Assembly (NCBI GenBank): GCA_001687465.1
Contig: LVLI01000005.1
Span: 1-64,000, forward strand
Direction of reading: 5' to 3'
Origin: Halocafeteria seosinensis
Taxonomy: Eukaryota; Sar; Bigyra; Bicosoecida
Length of the DNA: 64,000 bases
Shown: positions 31,401 to 42,900 of the stretch, one piece after another
Position numbering within the stretch: the stretch's first letter is position 1
Layout of the letters: every line of letters starts with the position of its first letter
The notes under the pieces: generated by a model
What the model saw: only the letters and a program-made list of their open reading frames with translations
What the model was told of the DNA's origin: nothing
The model's database searches: none
Translations under genes and position numbers: made by a program

Positions 31401-32483
31401 GTTAGCAAGTGCTTTTCGGATCTCCATCAGAAGATAGATAGTTCCTCAGAGCAGATCAAATCGAACGTCAAAGAAAACAAGTCAGCTCTTGCGGAAAGCA
31501 AACACGAAGCTTCAAATCTTGGCGAGTTCGTTTCGGAATGGAAAGAAGCGGAGAATGGACACATCAGTACTTTGGTAGACGAAGAGATTGCGCTGTGTCC
31601 CGCAACAGGTACAACTCCTGCGAAGCGAACGTACAATGTTCCTGAGCAACTTGTATGCACATCACCTCACGAGAGTATCATGGAGCGTTTCCGCTCCCAC
31701 AAATCGCAACGTACCAGTTCTTCCTCGGATGCCACCTCCAGCAACGCCGCTCGGGTCACAGAGTCTGGCGAACTCCAGATCCCTGATATTTCATCATTGG
31801 AAAATCCAGCCAATGTGGAACACGCTTACACGGTAAACGCGCCAGCGGAAGTAGCTAAAGGCATTGCGTACGGAGACAGTGGAAGACCAAAGCCTTCTCT
31901 CGTCCCTATATCACCATCACAAACGCGCGTAAGCACTCCCAAGGCACTCAGACACAAGGATGACACCGCTCAGGCAATTAGCTTCGAAGGGGCCAAGGAT
32001 CAGTCAGCAGAGCAATCAAACGATGAATGGTTTGGCAACAGTCACGAGCAGCAGAGCCCTAAAGAGCAGGAGGGAGAACAGGAAGGGTCCAGCAATAAGT
32101 CCGAAGAAAACACGCCTCCGGAATCCCGCTCTAGCGTCAGTTCTTCAGAGTCTCGTAGCAGCGAAACGAACGTACATCGTGGTCCGCCGACGACTTCATC
32201 CAGAGCTCCCAAGGTTTCAAATCAGCAGAAACGGCTCGTTAGGACAGCGAGCAGCTCATCGATGAGCACTACTGGATCTAAAGAAAACGACAATGAAAGT
32301 GTGGACGATGGAGACACGCAAAACAGAAGAGGTACGACAGGCAGTACTTCCTCTTCCAGAATTCCCGCTTTATCGAAAACCTCTCGCTCCAAATCGAGAG
32401 GTGGATCAAGCTCTCTGAGGAGGCAAACGAGAGCGACGGCAAAGCGCACGGGGCTCAGCGACGCTTCCAACACTCAGGAATAG
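28433..32483 (+). CDS. KIF11: Kinesin-5 (BimC/Eg5) motor
   Basis: Exons 28433-28669, 28811-28834 (a 24-nt micro-exon) and 28911-32483 give 1277 aa. The introns are 141 and 76 nt. The N-terminal motor starts VQVAVRCRPLN and holds the P-loop GQTGTGKTYTMEG, switch I FSSRSHAIF, switch II VDLAGSE, and the kinesin-5 block INRSLLTLGRVISALVEKQ, then HVPYRDSKLTRLLQDSLGG. NIPTANAKMTKHKMLKEF is the kinesin-5 neck linker. A long coiled coil follows (to about residue 930). The tail has a BimC box, TPAKRTYNVPEQLVCTSPHE, including the Thr that Cdk1 phosphorylates in other species, then a Ser-rich end. Kinesin-5 forms bipolar tetramers that push spindle poles apart. The stretch after LTDLLSADE is about 30 residues longer than in animal Eg5. 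ATG at 28433 or 28448 is possible. Confidence 0.93.
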
Positions 32484-32649
32484 TGGAATGAACTTTTTGC
32501 CGACGAATGCATAGAAAAACATTTTAAGTAAGTAAGAGAATTCAATTTCGTTTAAGCGAAGGAAAATAAATGAATCCCGCACTAAGATACAAGGTTAGCA
32601 AACCAGTAAGGTATCGTTGATAACTATTCTCTCCATTTATTTTGCGATC

Positions 32650-33117
32650 TTAACTAGTTTCGTCTCCAGCACTGCTGGAATCAGTATCTGATTCTTCGGA
32701 GTCTTCCTCACTTTCACTCTCCACGGTGGCTTTCCATTCCAACATATTTTGGATGTATTTTCCTATGGTCTTATTGTTCGGTTCATGTTGTTGGACTGTG
32801 GGGAATTAACTAGGGATTGTGATCCATGGCCAATTCACCACCTCAATGAAGGACTTACTCAGTCTCGCATGCCTTAATCCAATTTTGATCCATTTGGCAA
32901 TTGAGGCTCGTTTTTCCTCACTATCGTTGTCATCCTTTTCCTCGTTATCGTTAGCTACACCCTGTAGCTCTTGTATCTTGAATAAAGCTTCCTGAAACTG
33001 CAAATCGTCCGGTAATTGTGTTCCGTGCTCCAATTTCACAACGGCCGTCTCCTTGCTTACCTTTTTCATTAACTCAAGCGGAGCTCCATTTGCTTCTTTA
33101 GTAGAAGATGATGCCAT
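32650..33117 (-). CDS. Small acidic protein of unknown function
   Basis: Exons 33117-32859 and 32795-32650 give 134 aa, with a 63-nt phase-1 intron. The mapped ATG at 33117 gives MASSSTKEANGAPLELMKKV. The middle has a helix-rich core (LQFQEALFKIQELQGV, IAKWIKIGLRHARLIQQHE, TIGKYIQNMLEWKATV), and the C-terminus is an Asp/Glu/Ser tail typical of nuclear proteins. No recognised domain. It lies tail to tail with kinesin-5 (167 bp apart). Support comes from splice phase and open frame only. Confidence 0.5.
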
Positions 33118-33607
33118 AGCCCACACACACTAATGAAGACAGTTGATAGGGTTAGATACACTTTGTAGAAGACACACAAATCGTCGTGTATTGGTCATTC
33201 AAGCTGACTTGAAGCTGCAACAGCTTCACAAAGTATATTGTCATTTGAATTACCACCCCAATTTGTCGGTGTGAGACGAAATTCACTCGTATGTAGAATC
33301 TCATAGCGTGTTACTGACAATATGAAACTTTGTTCGCTTCCTTTCGCATAGGCATCAATTTCGGTAACGCCATTTACCTAGCGAACGGAAACCTGGAAGA
33401 AACACTGCATGTTATACATCAGATACTGTACATGATCCACCACAGAACCAGAGAACCAGAACGTCTGGTCATGTAGCTCATGGTATGTAACCATGACGAG
33501 ACAACATGTTCTTTGTGATCCACAGAGAGCGAGTTAGCTTCCAGACTATAGTCCCCTAAGGCATCAAGCTCAATGGACACTCTAACGTATCAGATTCATG
33601 CCACGTA
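33118..33607. other. Intergenic region
   Basis: 490 bp between the start of one minus-strand gene and the stop of another. No ORF with features, and no RNA gene seen. Confidence 0.4.
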
Positions 33608-35285
33608 TCATATGGAATCAATGCGGACGCCTGTGGGAGAGGACGGAGGTGAACTGGTTCCGTAACTTTCCAATTCTCGTGTATAATAACCAGCAAGCGG
33701 TTTCTTTGTGCCTCTTGTATCCTTTGCCACTAGTATAAGCACTTCAAGTATCTGCAAGCACACGATATGGTTGAAAATAGATAGCACGCTGGGGAGTGAG
33801 AAGCGACAAGAGTATGGGACGCACCGTGACGACTAGTACCAAGACGGTACCAGCAAGGTAGCAATGTACAGCTACAACAAATTCTTTGATCAAAACATCC
33901 TCATAATTTCCGTCAATATCGGCTGCCCAGGTCCAAGAGAGTACATGTAACGATTACACAAACGCAAGGATGTATTCGAAACTTACTCATGCAAAAGGCC
34001 GACGGAGCGGCCTGCAACGCGGCCTCATCGTTGGCGTACTTGCTACTCTTCTCTTCGCGTACGCATTCTGGAGTTCCGCGACTACCAAGATTGGGAACCT
34101 GCCCCTTTTTGCAGTCCCCTAACTGCGTTTGAGAACAATGAAACTCCCATGTCTGTCGAACAAGTGAATTGCAACGTTGGACTTACTTCGCCAGCATAAT
34201 CTTTGGGCGATAGTCCTTTGCATTCAGTAAAAGTACCACTCAGAAACCTCAAATTGGTAACATATCTTCCATTTATAGCTGTAAAGATGATGGTTACCGA
34301 CAAGATCACCAGGAAGGGGATGAAGAGGTTACTCAGGATTGACGTCCTCTTGGAAAACAAATAGACAGCTACCGTGACAGTTGCAATAGAGCTGAGTACC
34401 ACTTGACTTATCGACACCACTATTTGCATGGACCGTTGATTTGGGATATCCATAGGCGCTGCTGTGACACCATCAGGCAGATATGTTTGAGAGCAAAGAA
34501 TGGATTCGAATTGGGTCTGAAGAAAGGGGGATGTCGTCCCGCCTCCGGCGAACCAACATTGGTGGTTGTACAGATCCACTAAGGGGCTAGTTTCATTCGC
34601 GATCCAACTTGAAGCAAGTAGCGGATCACATTTCTGCAGCAGCAGGCATCGTGAAATCGCGCATTCCGTTGCTGTGTATCTCATCAAAGCGGTAGTTGTA
34701 TGGTACGCACCTTCGGGTGGACAAGCATTCCATTGGAGTTTGTAGCGCAGGAAGAATTCGTTGCGACGTTCTCTCGGAACTCAGAGCAACTGATAAAGCG
34801 TAGGAGAAGACAAGTTGATCTAGATTGGACTCCTTGCCTGGAAGTTCGAGGACACTTCGAGTTACAACAAGCTGGAGTATAGATCAGATGGAATGGGCGA
34901 CAAACTAACCAAACCAGTCCTCGGGACGTAAAGTTCACAAGCACTCCTGTCTTTGCGGGTAATCCTCCGTAGAAAGCTTTGTCGAACGATAGATTTACTG
35001 AAGTAACAGCCCCATAAATCGTTAGCACGACACCCGGCTGGGTTACAATTCAAATGAGCTGGAATGATTATCAACGCCAGGATGAGAATACTCATACCAT
35101 GCACGTACCACGAACAACAAAATTGTTGATACCAGTAAAGAATACTTCCACTTCTTAGTTTCTGTCCGAGTGCAACAATGCACACAACTCTGGCGGAGCT
35201 TGGAAGTATACCCGCTTCTCGCATTGTTAACGAGCATGTCAGCACTCGTGGCAGTACTCGTGCTCTCCTCTCGATTGTTCCCCAT
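33608..35285 (-). CDS. Multi-spanning membrane protein with Cys-rich loops, unknown family
   Basis: Six exons: 35285-35109, 35037 to about 34885, about 34798-34187, 34122-33987, 33922-33825 and 33751-33608. The introns on either side of the fourth and fifth exons are 64, 64 and 73 nt with matching phases; the second intron boundary is uncertain. The N-terminal tail is hydrophilic, then TM1 (WKYSLLVSTILLFVV). A large loop holds at least eight Cys (ECAISRC, KCD, HQCWFAGG, ILCSQTY). Two further helices follow (QIVVSISQVVLSSIATVTVA and LFIPFLVILSVTIIF). A second Cys loop (ECKGLS, GDCKKG, PECVRE, AFCM) comes next, then a last helix HCYLAGTVLVLVVTILEVLI and a short Ser/Pro-rich tail. The topology recalls tetraspanin-like proteins, but the CCG signature is absent. 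I do not recognise the family. Confidence 0.55.
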
Positions 35286-35601
35286 TGTCTCTTCTTCCCT
35301 ACGCTACCTGTTGTATCAAACCATAATTTTTTCACAGTGTTCTACAGAACAGCACTCTCATCTTGGGATTTCAGTGTAACGCATAAGGTCGCGCTCGACA
35401 GCGACTCCGCAGTTTTACCCTGGGGTGTCACTGTGTCAGCCACGGCATGTTGAAGTAGGGAAAATAAAAGTTGAAGTGTGCCCATGTCGGAGTCATTCCA
35501 ATTGACTGTTATTCTGAATTAATTTATTCAGCGTTGTAAGTTAATTCCCCTTTGTAATAGTCGTATTTTGTTAGAGTGGTAGCGAGAGCTAGTGCACGAG
35601 A
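35286..35601. promoter_or_regulatory. Divergent promoter region, membrane protein / CCDC25
   Basis: 316 bp separate the two start codons, which point away from each other, so both promoters should be here. No obvious TATA box or repeat. Confidence 0.35.
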
Positions 35602-36494
35602 ATGGTGTTCTACTTTACAGCCCGTGATGGCTGCACAATTTACATGGGAAAGGATAAGCATGAAAACGAAACATTGCTCAAATATGGATGGCCAGAGGAT
35701 ATCTGGTTCCATGTAGATGACCTTTCGTCGGCGCATGTATATCTGAGGCTCCCAAGCATCGTACGTACTGGCGCAGAAGCGGCAGATGATGCGTAGCCTC
35801 GGGATCTTACGCTTGTTTGCTGGATCGAATACAGGGTTCTACATGGGATGATCTGTCAGAGGAGGCATTGGAGGACTGTTGTCAGCTCGTCAAGGCAAAT
35901 AGCATTCACGGATGTAAAAAATCTTCAGTGAAAGTGGTACGTGCAGGTGTGCTTACCTGCAAAAGCCGACGCCAGTAGTCAACGACATTGATTCTCCACT
36001 CAGGTTTATACGCCGTGGAATAATCTGCTCAAGACAAAGGAGATGGTGGAAGGACAGGTGGGATATAAAAATACCAGAATGGTTGAATCGTACACAGGTA
36101 AGTCAGTGTAACAGATGTGTTCTTCGCCCTTGTGGGCTGGCTATTCTATATGTTCTACCCACGTGCAGTAGAGAAACGGGACAAAGAAATACTGAAGCGA
36201 CTGGCCAAGACGAAACGAGAAGTACATCCAGATCTACAGAAAGAGAGAGCAGGGAGAGATAGAGAAGAGATAGAAATGCGTAAGAAAGAAAGGAAGAAAA
36301 AACTCGAGGAAGAAAAGAGGTTGCAGGAAGAAAGGGAAAAGGAAAAGGAGTTAAAGTCGTACAAAACACTGTTCCAGTCGGAGGCAGCATCGTACGAAGG
36401 TGCAGCCGCAGCAAGTGACGATCTATTCGGGGGCCGCATCAAGTCGACTTTGGATCAAACAGCGGCTAAGGAATATGAGGAAGACTTCATGTAG
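35602..36494 (+). CDS. CCDC25: CCDC25 homologue (NFACT-R/DUF814 protein)
   Basis: Exons 35602-35760, 35835-35936, 36004-36097 and 36169-36494 give 226 aa. The introns are 74, 67 and 71 nt and all phases agree. The N-terminal NFACT-R domain is near identical in pattern to human CCDC25: [40 protein letters not shown] then [28 protein letters not shown]. After it, [20 protein letters not shown] and a strongly charged coiled coil ([20 protein letters not shown]) lead to an acidic end, EEDFM. In human cells CCDC25 has been described as a membrane sensor of extracellular DNA. The wider DUF814 family is linked to ribosome-associated NEMF and to tRNA or RNA binding. Length equals the family norm (about 208). 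Confidence 0.93.
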
Positions 36495-36644
36495 ACTCTG
36501 TCCTATTCTACCTCGCAAATACGGGTAGTAAGGCGTTGCAATTGAGAGAAGAATCCGCCCTTCCTCTTTACGCCCATAAATACAATAAGTTCTTCCTAAT
36601 ACCACCACTTTTCGCCTCTATCCGTATAGCGCTTGTCTCGGCGA

Positions 36645-37352
36645 TCACGCGAACCTGTTTTCTCCAGGATCTGGCGTTCTTGAGTACTCCTGCACGTCAA
36701 TATGATCGCGCCTTGGAGTCCTATTCCGCCCATTGACTGGTATATCTCTAGGAGGCCTAGAAGGAGGTGGTCTGGAATCCGTGGATATAGCCCTGACGTC
36801 GGGTGTCCCTGTTTCAGTTAGCGACGGTGTATCTGTCATACCTTGAGTACTATATTGTTGCTGTTGCTTCTTCCACCACATTGGACTTAAGTTTGTTTGC
36901 ACAACGTCAGGTTCACCATTTGAATTATCCTGACTCCTCATAGTGGTGTTATCTAAATCTACTTTCGTTTGTTCTGTACAGTGCCTTGGAGGTGTAGACT
37001 TCTCTTTGAAAAAACACGGGCAGCAACACCAACAGCAGTCCCACACCGATTTCTCTTCTTCTATGGTGGCCGGTGGTTGACCCGAGTCTTCGTGTCTAAC
37101 GTAAGGGGTCGTGCAGTATCTATCCAAGTCAACATTGCTAGGAGTATTTGTGCCCATATTTGTGCAGGAAGGCCAAACTTGTAAACGTTCTCTGTCGCAC
37201 TCGTCCTCCACTGAAGGTAGTATAGCGCCCAAAAGCGAACTGAAGAAGAGCCGAAAGTAGGGTATGTATACAAGGTGATCCTCCGAATACAAATCCCAGA
37301 AAGATATTTGCCGGCTCCGGAGGCTAGTTAATGAATGTGCAGGGCCAGGCAA
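36645..37352 (-). CDS. Unassigned protein with Cys cluster and disordered tail
   Basis: Single open frame of 235 aa. After a possible hydrophobic stretch (YFRLFFSSLLGAILP) comes a Cys cluster, WDCCWCCCPCFFKEK, which looks like a palmitoylated membrane-association motif. The C-terminal half is disordered (poly-Gln with PPPSRPPRDIPVNGRNRTPR). No known domain. A 5' exon may be missing, because the start shows no good context. It is convergent with CCDC25 (151 bp apart). Confidence 0.4.
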   Translation of the reverse strand: MPGPAHSLTSLRSRQISFWDLYSEDHLVYIPYFRLFFSSLLGAILPSVEDECDRERLQVWPSCTNMGTNTPSNVDLDRYCTTPYVRHEDSGQPPATIEEEKSVWDCCWCCCPCFFKEKSTPPRHCTEQTKVDLDNTTMRSQDNSNGEPDVVQTNLSPMWWKKQQQQYSTQGMTDTPSLTETGTPDVRAISTDSRPPPSRPPRDIPVNGRNRTPRRDHIDVQEYSRTPDPGENRFA

Positions 37353-38029
37353 ACAGCGCTGTTCGCCACCGTAGCCCCGTTAGCCCAGACTTTACAACAC
37401 AGTGTTACGGGTATTTGCTCCAATGAAATATTCCTGTAGATGTAAGAATGAGGTATACGAGTACGTCAATGTATCTCTGTTCCGTTCCACACTGAAAACG
37501 TAGCTCGATGCATACGTCTGGACAGTATACTATTCATTCACACTCGAAGATGCAGCCATATTCAGAACTCGCGTTCCGTTCGAGTATATCAACGACACGG
37601 AAGCGAAAACATTAAGGTAATATCATAAAGCACGTAAGTACTGCATGTGCATTCAACAACAATCCAATCCGGAGAGAGAGAGTAAATTTCTACGTTGGTT
37701 GGATCGGTGTGACTGAGTCACAAGAGAACAATTCGGAACACGACGGCCCGTCGACGTCGACGGCAGAACACTTGCTTTGAGGATCGAGTCGCGATCCTTT
37801 CACAGGTAGTGTATGACTGATTGGCTCGACTGGACCGAGTAGAAATGTAGCTAGCTTATAGAAAAGTCACAGTAGTACACTAGCGGTAGGCCATAAATAA
37901 ATACACACTACTGCCACTAGCTAGATTTGACTTCCACTGTGCGAGCACTTCGTACGTCACTACGTAATAAGAACTTAGTAGTGCAATGAAGCGCGTATCC
38001 ACAGTGACAGTGGTGTATTCATATAGTAC
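37353..38029. other. Intergenic region
   Basis: 677 bp with no supportable gene. It includes a short dispersed repeat (CGGTAGGCCATAAATAAATA at 37884) shared with 54294 and a palindromic GTCGACGTCGAC at 37749. Confidence 0.4.
37884..37920. repeat. Short dispersed repeat, copy 1
   Basis: CGGTAGGCCATAAATAAATA followed by CACACTACT matches 54294-54330 (CGGTAGGCCATAAATTATAC, then ACCTCTACTACT). A reverse-oriented, weaker copy lies at 13911-13940. No boundaries or coding capacity can be defined. Confidence 0.45.
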
Positions 38030-38905
38030 TTAAAGAATGTCCTCCTCCTTGGACTCTTTGGAGTCACTATCATCATCGTCTTCCTCCACTGCTCCAGAGT
38101 CTGCCACTTCGAGCATTACCTCTCTGGCTGTACGATCAGACTCTGCGTAATTCGATCCTCTTTGAATTGTTCCAGGATAGCATGCCAGCTCAAGGACATG
38201 GGAGCAAGGTGCTCTTAGTCCCGCTTCACCGGTGGTCTTTATAGTCCATTCCACCCCGTGGCGCTCCATTTTTGGATTCCACTGGCTTTCCAGCCACGCT
38301 TGCACGCTGAGTAGAGCGTCTTGCTGCCTAACTTTCTTCATGTATTGGGCGAAAAATGGATCTGTATCACAGATAGTAAGGTTGCTTTGATTGGGGCTAT
38401 CGGACTCACTGGAATTGTTTTGCACTTACTGCCGACAGCAATAATTCCAAGCAGTGCTGATGAAACTGCCAGTCCAACCGTCGATGATTCAGATGATCCT
38501 CTATCTTGTCCTCGCGCGATGGCGAAGACGATTGTAAATACTATGGAGATGAGAGTGCAAACCTCCAGGAGCCACAACAACTGTACATGGGGTCCGTAAG
38601 AGTCGTACAGTTTCTTGTTGATTTTGCCGACATTTTCAGCTAGCAACTCCGGAGAGAGCTGCAGAAACACATGAAGACCGCATGCCGCCTTACATGATGA
38701 GCAAATACACAGCGTGTAGACTTACTTTGTCTTCAATGATAGTGGCTGGTTTCGTCCAGTGAAAAGAAGGTCGAAACACCAGTACGGCATCCAACAGGCC
38801 AGCATAGATTCTTTTGTAAGGTTGGACGGCTAGATGTGGATTTTGACCACATACAAAACTACCGTCCTTACGAAGTGACTTTGGAGGTTGCTTTGTGGAA
38901 CTCAT
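38030..38905 (-). CDS. Two-TM protein with acidic tail, possibly ERF4/GOLGA7-like
   Basis: Exons 38905-38726, 38658-38430 and 38361-38030 give 246 aa, with introns of 67 and 68 nt and consistent phases. A soluble head (YKRIYAGLLDAVLVFRPSFH) is followed by LSPELLAENVGKINKKLYDS, helix 1 VQLLWLLEVCTLISIVFTIV, helix 2 VGLAVSSALLGIIAVG, then FFAQYMKKVRQQDALLSVQA and WNPKMERHGVEWTI, and a pure Asp/Glu/Ser end. The layout P-EL---I--IN--L, two hydrophobic helices, then W---N-----G-x-W recalls the Golgin-7/ERF4 palmitoyltransferase partner family (PF10256), but similarity is weak. The family assignment is a guess. The splice model is well supported. Confidence 0.55.
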
Positions 38906-39270
38906 GATGGCTTTGTAGTACGACGGTAAACTTGTGATCAGTTGGCTAACAGCTCAAACAATTTCAGCTCTGCAGGCTGCAAGAGTGGGTCAAAGCGCCC
39001 CTGAGGCTGCTGTATCCCTTGGGATGCTCCTTAGGCGAGGGAACAATACACAAACGACATACGCACTATTCAGTTGTGTGATGTGCCCGGAGCGATCGTA
39101 AAGATACAGACAGTTTCTCCCTTCAGAACCTTTTTTGGGTTTTAACGAGGGCCAAGGCAACAATCTTTTCGTCTTCATGTCAATCTTTTCGTGGACGTTT
39201 GTCTGGAATCGCATGCAACCCACGTTTCGACGCGTTTTGTGGAGTCCGGACAGGAGCAAATTCACCAATT

Positions 39271-39794
39271 ATGACGGAAAGAACTCCATTCAGTAGTAGT
39301 CCATACGGTGGCGGAAGGTCTTCCGCCGGAGAGGGCCAGGAAGGAGGCTCTGAACGAGGCCATGAACACGGAGGATACGTACGCCTCGTAAGGTAAGGCA
39401 TACTTCTACTTAGTACAAGGGTGCTTCGGTAGATGGTCAACCGTCTTGGAATTTGCAGCAAAGAGGGGCACAACTTTTATGTGGAGCGAAACTGCGCAAT
39501 GGAGGCTAGAACACTGAAAGCGGCGCTAACGGGGGGATTCCAGGAATCAAAAGGAGGAGTGGTGCACTTGTCAGATATATCGACAGAGGTACTGGAGCGG
39601 GTGATACAATACCTACACTACAAAGTAAGTTCATATTGAGGATAGCTTTACACCAGGTGGCCTGGACTAACTGGGGATTTGGGGAACCAATGCAGATAAA
39701 ATACAATAACAGCCGAGTGCCACCTCCGGAATTTCCAATTGATCCCGAAATGGCATTAGATCTCCTTATGGCTTCAAACTATCTAGGTTGCTAG
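39271..39794 (+). CDS. ELOC: Elongin C
   Basis: Exons 39271-39392, 39459-39624 and 39696-39794 give 128 aa. The introns are 66 and 71 nt, phase 2 then 0. The POZ/SKP1-like fold matches human elongin C closely: GYVRLVSKEGHNFYVERNCA, TLKAALTGGF, VVHLSDISTEVLERVIQYLH, then YKIKYNNSR and PEFPIDPEMALDLLMASNYL, then GC as the last two residues. The C-terminal residues that bind VHL/BC-box proteins are retained. A Gly/Ser-rich extension of about 35 residues precedes the fold. Elongin C links substrate receptors to cullin-2/5 ubiquitin ligases and is part of the elongin transcription factor. It shares a 365-bp divergent promoter region with the gene at 38905. Confidence 0.95.
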
Positions 39795-39923
39795 GACGCA
39801 ACGCCAATGGAAAGAAAAAGAATGGGTCGTTTGCAAATGAACGCATCAGGGTACTATGTAGTCCCTGGTAGTGGCGGCATTGGACCATTGGTGCGAACAT
39901 GACAAATGGACATCATCCTACAT

Positions 39924-42900
39924 TTAACGATTTATCTGTATCCAGCGACTAGAACCAACTTGTCGTGAACCATAGTTCGCCAATAACGGTGGCGGAGGTT
40001 CATAGAAAGGCTTTCCTTTCGTGCGGTTAACCATTCTAGTCGTACTATCTCCAGTCGAGGCTTGAGCAGCAGTGCGTAGAACCTGTCCGAGACTCCTAGT
40101 TCTGGAAGTAGCGGAGTGCTCCTGAGGTTTCTCCATATCAACATTATACTCTTCCGATTCTTCCAGGCCCTTTTGTTGTTGCAGAAGCTTCACGGCTCCT
40201 GTTCCCAAGGGGATGGGTACGCCCATAATTATGCATTCCGAGACGCCTACTACCGAATCGACCTTGCTATGGACAGCAGCGTCGAAGAGGTGGTCAGGAG
40301 TCTTCTCAAACGAAGCAAGCATAAGGACACTATCTTTCATCTTCGCAATCCCAAATCGAGTTATCCCTAGAACCTCGCCACTGTATCACGAGTGCCACAA
40401 TCATCATCATCCATTGGTGTCAATATAGTGTCAAACTGTTCACTTACCGATACGTCATTACGTCTGCAAGTAACATCATGTGGCGAGGATCGATTCCTAT
40501 TCCATAGCTCCCGTAAGTTTTGTTTAACTCCGAGATAATCTGTCAAAGCGTAAGAATAGTATCGTGAAGAGTAGAAAGCATACAGGGTCACCATGAAACC
40601 TACCATTGCTCGTGCAGCTTCGATACCCAACGTTTCTTGTATTTCGATAATATGATTACTCTTCGTTTGGGTACCAACAATGCCCGGAGTGCCCATAACT
40701 TTAAGTAAATCATAGCCCTCAACGAGTAACTTATATCTATCCCCACTTTCATTTTTCGTAATTACAGCCCTGTTAACCGTCGGTATTCCACAGATTGTAA
40801 CTGTGGGAAGACTCGACTTGAGGAATTGGAGACCGTAAAAGAAGTTGGGTCGCTCTCTTTCCTCACTGCGTTCCTCCTCTATCTCACCCGGATCTTCAGG
40901 GTTCGTGGGAACAGCCGATGAAGAGGCTTGAGACACTCTCATCTTATATGCAGCATTAGGAGGGGTGATATGTAAAATCTCTTCAGAGGACACGATAACA
41001 TTTGATGGCTTTAACTTAAGCTTGACTGTCGAAACCAAGATTTTGGCGATACTGAAGTGGTCAAACACAGTTAATATGAACATTCTATGGTTGAGTACAA
41101 CGATAAGAAACAACTTACTGTGCTGCGTTAACATCCATATGTAGAGCTGCAACAGTTTCAAGATCCAGCTTCACCTCTAAGAAGGCAGCCAATGGTTCGT
41201 AAACTTCACGAATGTAGGAGCATATCTCGCCTAGAGTAGTCTTTTCAATACGAGCCTTCGCAATACGGGCAGCTACTTCAGACTGATCGCTCACTAAGGT
41301 GGCTTCAATGATCGGTGTGGAGATCAGCTGTAAGACAAGTGCCAGTACCATATCGATAATCAAATTTCGAAGAGCCTTAAGTCAACTTACACGGCTTGCA
41401 TTCATAATCTCCTTAATACGGGGAACTCCAAGTGTGACATTCATGCTTGCTACACCGGCGAAATGAAACGTTTTGAGGGTCATTTGTGTTGCTGGTTCGC
41501 CGCAAGAGTGTGCGGCTACAGCTCCAACTGCCTCTCCCGGGCTGAATTTTGATCTGTTGTATCGTTGAATAGCAGAGTCAAACACGTGTTTGAGGTGCTT
41601 TGAAGACACATGTGCAGTCTGCTGCATCGTGTGCCGAACCGCATTTCTGTCTTTGCTATTGGATTTGTTCATTCGGCTGTTGGCTTCGATCTCCTTTTGT
41701 TGTTCGTCCATCTTCTTTGCAAGTTCGTCGGTGAATGAAAGAAGTTCATTGTGAAAGTGTTTACCTTGGGGTAACAGTCTTCGGAAGGCATCCTGGGATA
41801 AAACTCTCTGCCCGTATTTTCTTAGCTGCTCAGGGGAGAGTGAATCATCTTCAATAGCTGCAGCCGGGATACCATCAACTTCAGCTGGATGTCCTTCATT
41901 GGCTAGCTGTTTAGCTAGGGAAGCCTTTGCTTTGATCGATCCGAAGAGTCTGTAGAAATCTACGGGTGTCTCATTATTTTCCATTAGGCCCGGGTCGAGT
42001 CCGTCATCCCCATATTCAAACTGGACGATATCATTGGAGGCCGTTCTCACTGCGATGCAAATCTCATTGGTATGTCTTCGGTGTTAATCCCGAAAACAAG
42101 GAAACGTAGGAGCTTACCAGTGCGATCGTAGGTCAATGAAAGATCTTCCAACGCTTTCATCATTCTTCGTTGCATATAGCCTGTTTCTGCGGTCTTCACT
42201 GCTGTATCTACGAGACCTTCTCTCCCTCCCATTGTATGGAAGAAGAACTCAGTGGCAGTAAGACCGGTAAAGAATGAGTTTGCAACGAATCCCTTTGCGG
42301 CAGGAGCTTTAGCCTTGGGATAAAAAATTGGAAGGGTGCGGTTGATAAACCCTTCTGGAATTCTCCCGCCATTAACTGCCTGTTGCCCAACGCATGCTAT
42401 CATTTGGCAGATATTTAGAGTGCTCCCCTTGGCTCCACTATCTGCGAAATAGTTCCTCGAGGGTTATGCACAGTTGTAGGATGCATAGCATAGCCAAATT
42501 CTTATCGTACCAGACATGACACGTGGCGCATTGTCAACAGAAAGCCGTTTGACAGCCATCTGACCCACTTCATCCCGAACTCTGCCAAGTACCCCATTCA
42601 ACTCACTCTCAAGCGATTGTTCTTCGTCACAGCCGGGTTGCAAAGGTAGTGTTCCTCGCTTAAATTGTGATATCTTCGATTCACTATCTTGGTACCCGGA
42701 CTCTACCTGCGGAGTAATGATGTAGGACAAATATGAGCATATGAGAAAATGAATAGTATTATTTAACTAACCATAGCGTTCTTCTTCGTCGACAGCTCTT
42801 CGGATGGCATTACGTCCTGAATCCCAATGCTGAAACCGTGATTAGTTAACCATCGGGTGCACATCTTCGTCAATCTGCGAAGCAAGCATAGACACCGTCA

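Noticed and set aside
33717-33725. Perfect U12-type donor string GTATCCTTT
   Set aside because: It lies on the plus strand inside a minus-strand exon, with no U12 branch site or open frame on that strand.
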